Below, one piece after another: positions 43,510-52,689 of a DNA stretch of 64,000 nt. Origin of the DNA: Croceivirga lutea (GTDB taxonomy: Bacteria; Bacteroidota; Bacteroidia; Flavobacteriales; Flavobacteriaceae); assembly GCF_014235875.1 (NCBI RefSeq), contig NZ_JACJUK010000003.1:186001-250000 (forward strand), given 5' to 3'. The notes beneath the pieces are model-generated. The model was given only the letters and a program-made list of their open reading frames with translations. It had not been told where the DNA came from and searched no databases. Each line of letters begins with the position of its first letter. Positions within the stretch are counted from its first letter, which is position 1. A program made the position numbers and the translations under genes.

Positions 43510-46446
43510 TTAGAAATTAACATTTAAGTGAACGTAGAACTGTCTTGAACTTGGAAAAGGCGTTACCTCTATACCGGTAGACAGACCTGCACCACCATTT
43601 ACAGAAACTTCTGGGTCATAACTGGTATAATCAGTTATCGTAAAAATATTTCTACCAGAAGCTCCGAGTTTAACACTATCTACAATTTCACCAAAAATAG
43701 AATCAATCACGTCTCTAGGAAATCTGTAATACACGGCAGCTTCTCTTAAGCGTAAATACCCTGCAGGCTCAACAAAACGTATAGCATTAGTTGGTGTAGC
43801 TAACCTAGCTTGACCTGCCTCGGTCTCTAAATCAACACTAGTTTGACCTAAATCATTCAAAAACTCAGATAGGTTTAAGTTGTCACCACCAGCTTTAAGT
43901 TGAAATAAGAATGAAACGTCAACATTCTTGAATAAGGTCAAGTTGTTATTAAACGCCATTTGAAAATCTGGCTCTGTATTGCCTACTTGTGTAAGCGTAC
44001 CATCAATATTACCTACTAATTGAGTAACTGGTTGACCTTCTTCAATAAAAATAGTACCTAAACCTGTACCAAAACCTGCTCCGGGTTGAGCAAAAGCTGG
44101 AACATCTAAACGGGTAATTTCAGACCTATTTAAATAAAATTGAAATCCAGATGTCCAATTAAAGTCCTCACCTTCAACAACATTTGCATTAACGGCTAAT
44201 TCCACACCTTGATTTTTCAAGTCTGCCAAGTTGGTGGTTTCTTGTGTAAAACCAGATGAAGCTGGCAATTGTCTGGTTAAAATAAGGTCTTTAACCTGCT
44301 TATTGTAGTATGTAGCTTCTAAAGAGAATCTACTATCTAAAAAGCCAATATCAAAACCAACTTCAATTTCACTGGCTGTTTCTGGTTCAACGTTTGCATC
44401 CCCTTTAACACCTACTGCTGATTGCCCAATTACACCACCAATATTACTTGCACCTAAACTTGTAAAGGTAGAACCAAAACTAGCAGGGTTACCGGTTTCA
44501 CCATAAGCAGCTCTAAATTTTAACTGATTTATAGCCTCTATACCCCAAGAATCAAAATTGGCCACATTTACCGCAAGAGATGCTTTTGGAAAACCATAAA
44601 ATTTATTGGGGTCGCCATTACGAGTAGATTTATCTATACGATAGCCTAAAGTTCCAATAAACTGGTTTTTATAGTTTGCTTCAACCTGACCAAAGTATCC
44701 TAATTCTTTTTCCTCGCTTCTGAATTGATCAGTTACCTGATTTGCAGATTGGTCTACACTAGTTTGACCTGCTGCTAAACCCGTACCTCTGGCATTGATT
44801 AAGTTAGCATCTTGATATAAATACGCCACACCTACTTGAGTTGTTAACCCAAGGTCGCCTTCCATAGCATCATGATTCCAAACTAAAGTAGATAAGGTAT
44901 TAAACTGAGTAAAGTTATTTTTACCTTGAGCCACAAAACCAGCATCACTTCTACCTTGCTGGGCTTGATGCGTTTCTGGAACGTAAACAAATGTTTCGTT
45001 CGCTAAATAATCAACACCAACACTATTGGAAAAACGTAAACGATTAATATCTGTAGTCAACAGCTTTGTGTTTAAGGTTAAACCCTGTATTATACGATTG
45101 TTAGCATCTGAGTTTTCAGTATTATCGCGAACAAAAATTGGGTTACCAGAAAAGTTAGGGTTGTTTGGATAATTACCATTAGCATCAGGAAAAAGATTAT
45201 TCCAAGGTCTCGTAAAAGCTAATACATAACCATAACTTAAACCACCTTCGTTTTCGTTACCTGTAAAACTTCTGCTAGAATTACTTCTAACAAAATTGGT
45301 TGTAGATGTAAAATCAAAAATATCTGAAATTCTGTGGTCGATGTTCGCTCGTAAAGAGAATCTATCAAATCCGGTATTTCTTACAATACCTTCTTCATCT
45401 CTATAAGAACCACCCAAATAAAATTTTGTTTTCTCACCACCACCAGTAGCACTTAAGCTAGTTTCAGTAATTAAACCCGTTTCTCCATAAATGGCATCTT
45501 CATAGTCATATAAAGCACCTTGAGAAGCAATAACAGCATTGAATTTATCAGCTTCATCTTGCCCAAAAGTATCTAGCACAGACTGCTCTGTCCAAGGTCT
45601 AATTCCTAACGGATTAGCAATTTCATTAAAACCAACATCTTGTCTAAAATTAATTCTGGTTTTACCGCCTTTACCTCTTTTAGTTGTAATGATAACTACA
45701 CCAGCATTACCACGCTGACCATAAATAGCTGCAGCAGAGGAGCCCTTTAATATTTCAATATTTTCAATATCATTTGGATCTAAATCTGCTAAACGGTTAC
45801 CAGCGTTTTCTTCATTTCCTTGGTTAGCACCAGAAGCAAAGCGTAAGCCAGAAGGTATTTCAACATTATTTACGTAAACACCATCCACAATAATTAAAGG
45901 CTGGTTATTACCATTAATAGAAGAAACACCACGCAATCTAAGTGCAAAACCCCCACCAGGAGCACCTGAGGATGAGGTAATGTTTACACCTGGTACTTTA
46001 CCATATAAAGCACCATCTACCGTTGTTTGACCTGTAGTTCCTACCAGTTCTTCAGAAGAAACTGTAGCTACGGCATTGGCCAGGTTACTTCTTTTTATAG
46101 AAGTTCCTAAACCTGTTACTACTACTTCTTCTAAACCAGTAGCTGATTCATCTAGAATTACATCTAGCGTTGTTGCACTACTTACTTCTCTTTCGATAGT
46201 AGTGTAACCTAATGATGAGAATTGGAGCGTTGCCGGGAAAGAGTTAACCTGAATACTGTAGTTTCCATCAAAATCTGATGAACTACCATTTGTGGTTCCT
46301 TTTTCAATAATTGTAACCCCCGGCAAAGGTAGGTTGTAGTTGTCTGTTATTGTTCCTGACACGGTTCCTTGCGAAAAAGCCAAGAATGGCAATACTGCAA
46401 ACAACAATAACAACCCCCTCTTAAGTAAGGTAAGTTTCATTTTCAT
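43510..46446 (-). CDS. SusC/RagA family TonB-linked outer membrane protein
   Basis: 978 aa. The signal peptide ends at FLAFSQ. A carboxypeptidase-like regulatory domain (about 26-110: GTVSGTITDNYNLPLPGVTIIEKGT) precedes the TonB-box-like ATGLEEVVVTGLG segment. The plug holds LRLRGVSSINGNNQPLIIVDGV and IENIEILKGSSAAAIYGQRG, and a 22-strand-type barrel ends ...SSRQFYVHLNVNF. It transports the cargo captured by the SusD partner (9-bp gap). A LacI-type palindrome lies 86 bp upstream of its start. Confidence 0.94.
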   Translation of the reverse strand: MKMKLTLLKRGLLLLFAVLPFLAFSQGTVSGTITDNYNLPLPGVTIIEKGTTNGSSSDFDGNYSIQVNSFPATLQFSSLGYTTIEREVSSATTLDVILDESATGLEEVVVTGLGTSIKRSNLANAVATVSSEELVGTTGQTTVDGALYGKVPGVNITSSSGAPGGGFALRLRGVSSINGNNQPLIIVDGVYVNNVEIPSGLRFASGANQGNEENAGNRLADLDPNDIENIEILKGSSAAAIYGQRGNAGVVIITTKRGKGGKTRINFRQDVGFNEIANPLGIRPWTEQSVLDTFGQDEADKFNAVIASQGALYDYEDAIYGETGLITETSLSATGGGEKTKFYLGGSYRDEEGIVRNTGFDRFSLRANIDHRISDIFDFTSTTNFVRSNSSRSFTGNENEGGLSYGYVLAFTRPWNNLFPDANGNYPNNPNFSGNPIFVRDNTENSDANNRIIQGLTLNTKLLTTDINRLRFSNSVGVDYLANETFVYVPETHQAQQGRSDAGFVAQGKNNFTQFNTLSTLVWNHDAMEGDLGLTTQVGVAYLYQDANLINARGTGLAAGQTSVDQSANQVTDQFRSEEKELGYFGQVEANYKNQFIGTLGYRIDKSTRNGDPNKFYGFPKASLAVNVANFDSWGIEAINQLKFRAAYGETGNPASFGSTFTSLGASNIGGVIGQSAVGVKGDANVEPETASEIEVGFDIGFLDSRFSLEATYYNKQVKDLILTRQLPASSGFTQETTNLADLKNQGVELAVNANVVEGEDFNWTSGFQFYLNRSEITRLDVPAFAQPGAGFGTGLGTIFIEEGQPVTQLVGNIDGTLTQVGNTEPDFQMAFNNNLTLFKNVDVSFLFQLKAGGDNLNLSEFLNDLGQTSVDLETEAGQARLATPTNAIRFVEPAGYLRLREAAVYYRFPRDVIDSIFGEIVDSVKLGASGRNIFTITDYTSYDPEVSVNGGAGLSTGIEVTPFPSSRQFYVHLNVNF

Positions 46447-46531
46447 ATGTTTAATTTGTTAGTAAATTATATGTAGGAAAGTAGGAAAGTTTAGAAGACC
46501 TTTGGTTTTTTTTAATAAAAATTTAAGGTTT

Positions 46532-46545
46532 CGCAAACGTTTTCG
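46532..46545. promoter_or_regulatory. LacI-type palindrome upstream of SusC
   Basis: CGCAAACGTTTTCG is symmetric about the central CG except for one pair and has the AACGTT core of LacI/GalR-family operators. It lies between divergent susC (ATG 46446) and aspS (ATG 46621). No LacI-family gene is in the window. Confidence 0.45.
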
Positions 46546-46594
46546 TGAATTAATATGGAATTCGAAAAAATTTAAATAAGATACTTTAACTGTT

Positions 46595-46603
46595 TACATT
46601 TGC
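46595..46603 (+). promoter_or_regulatory. Bacteroidota -7 element of aspS
   Basis: TACATTTGC, an exact TAnnTTTGC match, 17 bases before ATG 46621. It overlaps an in-frame TTG at 46600, which is therefore not the start. Confidence 0.6.
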
Positions 46604-46620
46604 AGCTAAAATTTTTAGGC

Positions 46621-48369
46621 ATGTACAGAAGCCATAGTTGCGGAGAGTTAAGAGCAGAAAATACAGGTACTAACGTTACCCTTAGCGGATGGGTATCTAA
46701 ATTACGAGATAAAGGATTTGTAGTATGGGTAGACCTTCGTGATCGCTACGGTATTACGCAACTTGTTTTTGATGAAGAACGTAGTGCCGCCGACTTACTA
46801 GAAAAAGCGCGAAGCCTTGGCAGAGAAACTGTTATTCAAGTAAAGGGTGAGGTAATTGAGCGTGCCTCTAAAAATCCAAATATACCCACAGGAGAGATTG
46901 AAGTATTGGTGAAAGAACTAAACGTGCTTAACCAAGCTTTACTTCCTCCATTCACTATTGAAGATGAGACTGACGGTGGTGAAGAACTACGTATGCAGTA
47001 TCGATATCTAGATATTAGAAGAAATCCGGTTAAAAACAATTTAATCTTTAGACATAAAGTAACAATTGCTGTTCGTAATTATTTATCTGAGCAAGGATTT
47101 ATTGAGGTGGAAACCCCATATCTAATTAAATCTACACCAGAAGGCGCTAGAGATTTTTTAGTACCTAGCCGAATGAATGAAGGCCAGTTCTATGCCTTAC
47201 CCCAATCACCTCAAACTTTTAAGCAATTGCTAATGGTTGGTGGCATGGATAAATATTTTCAAATAGTTAAGTGCTTTAGAGACGAAGATTTACGTGCAGA
47301 TCGTCAGCCAGAATTCACTCAAATTGACTGCGAAATGGCGTTTGTTGAACAAGAAGATATTTTAAGCACTTTTGAAGGTCTAACTAAGCACTTACTAAAA
47401 ACTATAAGAGGTGTAGATATTGAGAAATTTCCTCGCATGACTTATGATGAGGCTATGAAGCGTTATGGTAACGACAAGCCTGACATAAGATTTGGAATGG
47501 AGTTTGGCGAGTTAAATTCTATTACACAACATAAAGAATTTAATGTTTTTAATACTGCTGAGTTGGTAGTTGGTATTGCTGTGCCAGGCGGAAACTCATA
47601 CACTAGAAAAGAAATAGATAAGCTTATTGATTGGGTAAAAAGACCTCAAATAGGAGCTAAAGGTATGGTTTACTGCCGTTGTAATGAAGACGGAAGTTTT
47701 AAATCATCCGTAGATAAGTTTTACAATCAAGAAGATTTAGCTAAATGGGCCGCAGTAACTAATGCAAAACCAGGCGACTTAATCTTGGTATTATCAGGGG
47801 AAACCAACAAAACTAGAACACAATTGAGTGCCTTACGTATGCATTTAGCGCAGGAACTTGGTTTACGTAAACCAGATGAATTTGCTCCGCTTTGGGTGGT
47901 TGATTTTCCATTATTAGAATTGGATGAAGAAACAGGTACTTATCATGCTATGCATCATCCCTTTACTTCTCCAAAGCCAGGCCAACTAGATTTATTAGAT
48001 AGTAGACCAGGTGAAGTTAAAGCTAATGCCTACGATTTGGTTCTAAACGGTAATGAAATCGGCGGTGGTTCTATACGTATACACGATAAAGAAACACAAG
48101 CTGTTATGTTTAAACATCTAGGTTTTTCGCCAGAAGAAGCAAAAGCGCAGTTTGGGTTTTTAATGGATGCGTTTCAATATGGAGCTCCACCACACGGAGG
48201 AATTGCTTTTGGCTTAGATAGACTGGTAGCTATTTTAGGCGGGCAAGAAACCATCAGAGATTTTATTGCTTTTCCAAAAAATAATAGTGGTAGAGACGTA
48301 ATGATAGATGCACCAGCCACTATTGACAATGAACAATTAAAAGAACTTCACCTAAAACTGGATTTATAA
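46621..48369 (+). CDS. aspS: Aspartyl-tRNA synthetase
   Basis: 582 aa from ATG 46621 ([16 protein letters not shown], the standard bacterial start). The N-terminal OB fold binds the anticodon. Class II motif 2 ([18 protein letters not shown]) and motif 3 ([15 protein letters not shown]) are intact, and the bacterial-type GAD insert lies between them. The length is that of full bacterial AspRS. It charges tRNA-Asp. It has its own promoter and terminator. Confidence 0.97.
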   Translation: MYRSHSCGELRAENTGTNVTLSGWVSKLRDKGFVVWVDLRDRYGITQLVFDEERSAADLLEKARSLGRETVIQVKGEVIERASKNPNIPTGEIEVLVKELNVLNQALLPPFTIEDETDGGEELRMQYRYLDIRRNPVKNNLIFRHKVTIAVRNYLSEQGFIEVETPYLIKSTPEGARDFLVPSRMNEGQFYALPQSPQTFKQLLMVGGMDKYFQIVKCFRDEDLRADRQPEFTQIDCEMAFVEQEDILSTFEGLTKHLLKTIRGVDIEKFPRMTYDEAMKRYGNDKPDIRFGMEFGELNSITQHKEFNVFNTAELVVGIAVPGGNSYTRKEIDKLIDWVKRPQIGAKGMVYCRCNEDGSFKSSVDKFYNQEDLAKWAAVTNAKPGDLILVLSGETNKTRTQLSALRMHLAQELGLRKPDEFAPLWVVDFPLLELDEETGTYHAMHHPFTSPKPGQLDLLDSRPGEVKANAYDLVLNGNEIGGGSIRIHDKETQAVMFKHLGFSPEEAKAQFGFLMDAFQYGAPPHGGIAFGLDRLVAILGGQETIRDFIAFPKNNSGRDVMIDAPATIDNEQLKELHLKLDL

Positions 48370-48374
48370 TTAAC

Positions 48375-48397
48375 GCCCGCCTCTGGCGGGTTTTTTT
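48375..48397 (+). terminator. Rho-independent terminator of aspS
   Basis: Stem CCCGCC / GGCGGG, loop TCT, seven T's, directly after the aspS stop. Confidence 0.9.
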
Positions 48398-48426
48398 ATA
48401 CATTTATACTAGACCCAACAGGTGCA

Positions 48427-50211
48427 ATGCCCAATAAAAAAAAGTCTTTACTCACAAAGTTTTTAAAATGGAGGTACAAAAACCTCTCTAACAAAACTTT
48501 TGTACAAATTTTAAGTGTAGTTATTGGGTTTCTAGCAGGTTTGGCAGCTGTAACGCTAAAAAATCTTACCTATTTTATTGAGGCTTTTTTAGAAGAAGGT
48601 ATTATTTTCTCTGAGAATCAATTGTACTTTATCCTACCTATAATTGGGTTAACATTAGTGTTTCTTTACGTAAAATACGTGCATAAAGAAAAATTAGAGC
48701 ATGCCGTTTCAAGCATCTTATTTTCGCTTTCAAAAAAACGAGGTGTTTTAAGTACCAAACAAATTTATACCCCTTTAATAACAGCTCCATTAACAGTAGG
48801 TTTTGGTGGGTCAACAGGTTTATTAGGCCCCGCAGTTGCTTCGGGTTCTGCTTTAAGCTCTTGGCTAAGTAGGTGGCTACATGTAGATGCCAAAACACGT
48901 TCGCTATTAGTTGCTTGTGCATCCGCTGGTGCTATTTCCTCTATATTTCAATCGCCCATAGCAGCTATTATTTTTGCAGTAGAAGTTTTTAGTTTGGATT
49001 TAACTATGCTTTCCGTACTGCCCTTACTTTTGGCCTCAATATCTGGAGTGTTAACCTCATATTTTTTTTTAGGAAACGAATCGCTTTTCAGTTTTTCATT
49101 AACCCAAGGATTCGATTTAAATGATACTTTGTTTTATTTACTACTTGGAGTGAGTACTGGTTTTGCCTCTATCTATTTTACGCGAATGTATTTTGGAATA
49201 TTTAAACTTTTTAAACCTCTTAAAAGTCCAAAATATCGCTTGTTAGTTGGCGGTTTAGCTATTGGTATAATGCTCTATTTTATTCCCCCGCTTTATGGAG
49301 AAGGTTTTGGTTTTATCAACAATTTATTAGATGGTAATCATTTAACGGCCTTAGGTACAACCCCATTTGATGATTACACCCATAACATTTGGGTAGTAAT
49401 TGCCTTGTTATTTGGTATAACCATTTTTAAAGCTATTGCAATGACAACCACCTTTGCCGCAGGCGGTGGCGGTGGAATTTTTATTCCGACTATGGTAATG
49501 GGTAGTGCTTTAGGTAATGTTGTAGCAAAGGCTATTAATAATTTAGGTTTTGGATTTCAGGTATCTGAAGCTAATTTTACGCTTATAGGTATGGCTGGGC
49601 TTATTGCTGGGGTAATTCATGCGCCTTTAACAGCAATATTCTTGATTGCTGAAATCACCGGTGGATATCAGCTATTTGTACCTTTAATGATAACTGCATC
49701 CATTTCTTATTTAATTACGAGAAATACTTTGGATTATACCATTTACACTAGGGAGCTAGCAAGACAGGGTGCATTGCTAACCCACAACAAAGACCAAGCA
49801 GTATTAACTTTGATGCAATTAGACGATGTTATCGAAACTAATTTTAAATCGGTTAGACCTAATATGACTTTAGGCGAAATGCTTAAAGAGGCAGTGACAA
49901 AATCTACGCGTAATATTTTTCCAGTTGTAAATGTGGACCAAAAACTTATGGGCATACTACTTTTAGATGATATTAGGGAAATAATGTTCAATGCTGATTT
50001 GTATGAGGTAACGTATGTAGAAACCTTAATGCATGCCCCGCCAGAAAAGATTTTTTATGAAAAAGATGATATGAAACAAATAATGCAGAAATTTCAAGAA
50101 AGTGGTGCTTGGAATTTACCCGTTATTAAAAATGAAAAATACTATGGTTTTGTATCTAAATCAAAATTATTGACAGCTTACCGCAGAGAACTTCTAAATT
50201 ATACCCGATGA
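48427..50211 (+). CDS. CLC family chloride channel/transporter with CBS domains
   Basis: 594 aa: a CLC membrane core (about residues 20-440) and a cytoplasmic CBS pair (about 460-590). The pore landmark GGGIFIPTMVMGSALG corresponds to GxFxP. The GREGP loop reads GLLGP (about residue 130), so the gating glutamate is Leu. The proton-path glutamate that follows the conserved Glu of the IIEEM motif is Val (FAVEVF). It is thus more likely a passive anion channel than an H+ antiporter, which is inference. The next gene overlaps by 4 bp. Confidence 0.9.
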   Translation: MPNKKKSLLTKFLKWRYKNLSNKTFVQILSVVIGFLAGLAAVTLKNLTYFIEAFLEEGIIFSENQLYFILPIIGLTLVFLYVKYVHKEKLEHAVSSILFSLSKKRGVLSTKQIYTPLITAPLTVGFGGSTGLLGPAVASGSALSSWLSRWLHVDAKTRSLLVACASAGAISSIFQSPIAAIIFAVEVFSLDLTMLSVLPLLLASISGVLTSYFFLGNESLFSFSLTQGFDLNDTLFYLLLGVSTGFASIYFTRMYFGIFKLFKPLKSPKYRLLVGGLAIGIMLYFIPPLYGEGFGFINNLLDGNHLTALGTTPFDDYTHNIWVVIALLFGITIFKAIAMTTTFAAGGGGGIFIPTMVMGSALGNVVAKAINNLGFGFQVSEANFTLIGMAGLIAGVIHAPLTAIFLIAEITGGYQLFVPLMITASISYLITRNTLDYTIYTRELARQGALLTHNKDQAVLTLMQLDDVIETNFKSVRPNMTLGEMLKEAVTKSTRNIFPVVNVDQKLMGILLLDDIREIMFNADLYEVTYVETLMHAPPEKIFYEKDDMKQIMQKFQESGAWNLPVIKNEKYYGFVSKSKLLTAYRRELLNYTR

Positions 50212-50474
50212 AAAAGAAATATAACTATCTAACTTTAGGTATTTTACTAGCTTCTTTGGGCGCCATTATTTATGGATTTCAACTAAAACCAGACAATGAA
50301 GCTTTAGCTCATAAATTTATTGGATTTGGTACGCTCAGCCTCTTTTTTGTGGCTATGCCACTATTTCTTATTAAAGAAAGCAAAGGTAAAAACATGAAAG
50401 ATTACATGTTAACCAAAGAAAATATTGATAAAATGAAAAATAAGGAAGGCAAAAAGACAAATAATTCGCAATAA
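50208..50474 (+). CDS. Small two-helix membrane protein linked to the CLC gene
   Basis: 88 aa. Two membrane helices (about residues 7-26 and 40-60) and a Lys/Asn-rich tail. The start overlaps the CLC stop (ATGA), so it is translationally coupled. No named family was recognised, and a CLC-associated role is a guess from coupling only. Confidence 0.72.
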   Translation: MKKKYNYLTLGILLASLGAIIYGFQLKPDNEALAHKFIGFGTLSLFFVAMPLFLIKESKGKNMKDYMLTKENIDKMKNKEGKKTNNSQ

Positions 50475-50553
50475 TCATATTATTTCTTTGTTAAAACGCT
50501 TTGTCAAGCAACTATTCTATTATTTTCGTTATTCATACTAATTTTTTTTTAAA

Positions 50554-50745
50554 ATGACCGGCACGGTAAAATTTTTTAACGATTCAAAAGGTTATGGTTT
50601 CATAACTAATGACGAAACAGGCAAAGACATTTTTGTTCATGCAACTTCATTGAACGGATTAGAACTTTCTCAAGGTGACAAAGTAGAATATCAAGAAGAA
50701 GAAGGCAGAAAAGGTATAGTAGCTGTTCAAGTACAGTTACTTTAA
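50554..50745 (+). CDS. Cold-shock domain protein (CspA family)
   Basis: 63 aa single cold-shock domain: GTVKFFNDSKGYGFITN with RNP1 (KGYGFI) and DIFVHATS with RNP2 (IFVHA). It is an RNA chaperone that binds single-stranded nucleic acid. The 79-bp upstream region holds a TTTG and a TATTTTCG about 17 bp apart, a near match to the -33/-7 promoter. A hairpin terminator follows. Confidence 0.95.
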   Translation: MTGTVKFFNDSKGYGFITNDETGKDIFVHATSLNGLELSQGDKVEYQEEEGRKGIVAVQVQLL

Positions 50746-50776
50746 TAAATATATTTTATTTTGAATGATTTTAATG

Positions 50777-50803
50777 ACCCTGACCTCAAAGTCAGGGTTT
50801 TTT
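50777..50803 (+). terminator. Rho-independent terminator of the cold-shock gene
   Basis: Perfect stem ACCCTGAC / GTCAGGGT, loop CTCAAA, followed by T-run, 31 bases after the stop. Confidence 0.9.
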
Positions 50804-50980
50804 AGTTTACTGAAACCTCCTTAAATAAACGCAAATTTTACTTCAGTAAAACTTAAAACCAATACTGCCACTATGAGCACAGTAGGTAGTTAGAAAAAGG
50901 GCTCTAGCACACTCGACCTAACATTCATTTGTGCAGTTCAAGATACCAATAGAATTTAATTACTAGAATTCAGCACTTAT

Positions 50981-51430
50981 CTAGTTTAGATTCCTTTTTT
51001 GAATAAAAAAACGTTTGAGTAAGTCAGCAGCTTCTTTTTCTAAAATGCCGCTCACTACTTCGGTTTTAGGATGTAAAGATGTACCCATGACGTTATACCC
51101 TCTTTCTAAGTCTGCCGCCGCATAGACAATTTTTGAAATCTGGCTCCAATATAAAGCTCCAGCACACATTTGGCAAGGTTCTAGGGTAACGTATAAAGTA
51201 CAACCATGTAAATATTTACCTCCGATAAAATTAGAAGCTGCGGTTATGGCTTGCATTTCGGCATGTGCGGTAACATCATTCAATTGTTCAGTTAAATTAT
51301 GCGCTTTACCTATAATTCTGTCTTTTGCCACAACGACTGCCCCAACGGGAACTTCTCCTCTTTCAAAAGCTATTTCAGCCTCTTGTAAGGCTTTTTTCAT
51401 AAAGTAATTATCGTCAAACGGATTTTTCAT
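50981..51430 (-). CDS. tadA: tRNA adenosine(34) deaminase TadA / nucleoside deaminase
   Basis: 149 aa from ATG 51430 (MKNPFDDNYFMKKALQEAE). ATG 51439 would add three residues. The zinc deaminase motifs are HAEMQAI and PCQMCAGALYWSQ. Family members convert A34 to inosine in tRNA-Arg. Guanine deaminases share the fold, but length and motifs favour TadA. A perfect -7 element is 20 bases upstream. Confidence 0.9.
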   Translation of the reverse strand: MKNPFDDNYFMKKALQEAEIAFERGEVPVGAVVVAKDRIIGKAHNLTEQLNDVTAHAEMQAITAASNFIGGKYLHGCTLYVTLEPCQMCAGALYWSQISKIVYAAADLERGYNVMGTSLHPKTEVVSGILEKEAADLLKRFFIQKRNLN

Positions 51431-51449
51431 CAACAGCACTGATTTTTTC

Positions 51450-51457
51450 CAAAGATA
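51450..51457 (-). promoter_or_regulatory. Bacteroidota -7 element of tadA
   Basis: Minus-strand TATCTTTG, an exact match. A TTG lies about 19 bases further upstream, inside the terminator hairpin of the preceding gene, at a spacing suitable for the -33 element. Confidence 0.6.
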
Positions 51458-51464
51458 AGGGCAT

Positions 51465-51489
51465 AAAAAAACCCGACAATACTGTCGGG
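51465..51489 (-). terminator. Rho-independent terminator of the acidic-repeat lipoprotein gene
   Basis: Stem CCCGACA / TGTCGGG, loop ATAC, T-run on the minus strand, 19 bases after the stop of the 51508 gene. Confidence 0.88.
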
Positions 51490-51507
51490 CTTTAGATTTC
51501 TTACAGC

Positions 51508-52662
51508 TTATTCAACAGGCTTAAATATTGCTTGATAAGTTACGGCTTCACCTTCAAAACTTACAGTTTCAGAAAGCACCAATTCTCCATCAATGATTTC
51601 AGCGTCTACTTCATAAAAATAAAGCTCACCAGATTCAAAAGTTTCATTATTCGCACTATCATTTAAATCTTCATATGCAAAATCAACAATGGTTAATCCT
51701 GAAGCATTATAAGACCACTTACCAATATATCTGTCTTTATAAGCAATCTCTGTTGTAAGATAAGCAGCTTCACAATCAGCTGCGGTTTTATCCACATCCA
51801 AATCATAGCTTAAAAAGTCGTATTCTTCATAGTAGTCACCACCCGGTTGAAGACTTAAAAACCAATCATCTTTTTCTATCATTTCTTCTAGAACAGTAAT
51901 ACTGCCGCCTGCGTTACAGGCAACTGTGGTTTCACCAGCATCGTTGCTTAGAACAATCCCGTTTTCTAGTTCTCTATCAAATAGCCAATTTCCAGTAATG
52001 TTGGTATCCCCGCCCCATTCGTCAACAGTTACACATCTGGTAACTATCTGACTGATATTATTAGCATTATCATACAAGCAAATGTCATAACAAAAATTAC
52101 CTGTAGGCATGTTTTGTGTAAAAGCCACCTCAATAAATTGGTTATCAACCATCTTGGCAGTTTGGCTTGTAGTAGCATGTTTACCTCTTAAGCCTAAACG
52201 TTTTGCTGATTTTTCAGCTGCGAAGTTTACATCAAAATACGATTCGGCCGCATTACCATTAGCGTCTTTAAACAAAATATAAGCACCGGTTGGTGTATCA
52301 TCTGAACTCACTGTAATTAAAAAACCGGTTCCTAGATAGGCCGACTGGTCTTCTGTTGCTATCTGAAAATCTAAACTACCGTTTGGTTGTGGTGGAAGAC
52401 CTTGTACGGCAGTACCATCAACTATGGTGATTTCTGAGCTTATTTGTTCCAACGCAATAGACGTTGTATCGTCTGTGGTGTCATCATCTGAGTTATCATC
52501 GTCACCTGTGGTGTCGTCGTCATTATCTTCACCAGTAGTATCATCATCTTGCATACTAACTTGGTCATCTGTAGTATCGTCTACTTCGCTTTCATTATCA
52601 CAGGCAATAAAAGTCAAAAAAACTACACAAAGTAGAATTCTGCTCACTCTTAATTTAATCAT
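51508..52662 (-). CDS. Acidic-linker lipoprotein, hypothetical
   Basis: 384 aa. Lipobox FLTFIACDNE (Cys at about residue 21) is followed by an about 45-residue Asp/Thr spacer built of DDTT/GDD units (nt about 52465-52595). The body is beta-rich and contains a lipocalin-like C-terminal part (NITGNWLFDRELENG..., YIGKWSYNASGLTIVDF) that resembles the lipocalin/META-like domains common in Bacteroidota. The acidic spacer may hold the domain away from the membrane or bind Ca2+. The function is unknown. It lies downstream of the DUF5723 gene with a 27-bp gap. Confidence 0.78.
   Translation of the reverse strand: MIKLRVSRILLCVVFLTFIACDNESEVDDTTDDQVSMQDDDTTGEDNDDDTTGDDDNSDDDTTDDTTSIALEQISSEITIVDGTAVQGLPPQPNGSLDFQIATEDQSAYLGTGFLITVSSDDTPTGAYILFKDANGNAAESYFDVNFAAEKSAKRLGLRGKHATTSQTAKMVDNQFIEVAFTQNMPTGNFCYDICLYDNANNISQIVTRCVTVDEWGGDTNITGNWLFDRELENGIVLSNDAGETTVACNAGGSITVLEEMIEKDDWFLSLQPGGDYYEEYDFLSYDLDVDKTAADCEAAYLTTEIAYKDRYIGKWSYNASGLTIVDFAYEDLNDSANNETFESGELYFYEVDAEIIDGELVLSETVSFEGEAVTYQAIFKPVE
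52465..52595 (-). repeat. Low-complexity Asp/Thr codon repeat
   Basis: Imperfect iterations of GAT-GAT-ACN-ACN type codons on the minus strand encode the DDTTGEDNDDDTTGDDD-type linker of the lipoprotein. Unit order is irregular, so this is a degenerate rather than a strict tandem repeat. Confidence 0.7.
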
Positions 52663-52689
52663 GATTATTGTATTTAAGTATAGGGTTTG

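Noticed and set aside
42187-46446. A complete polysaccharide utilisation locus
   Set aside because: SusC and SusD are present, but no glycosidase, lyase, sulfatase or sensor adjoins them, so only an orphan SusCD pair is supported.
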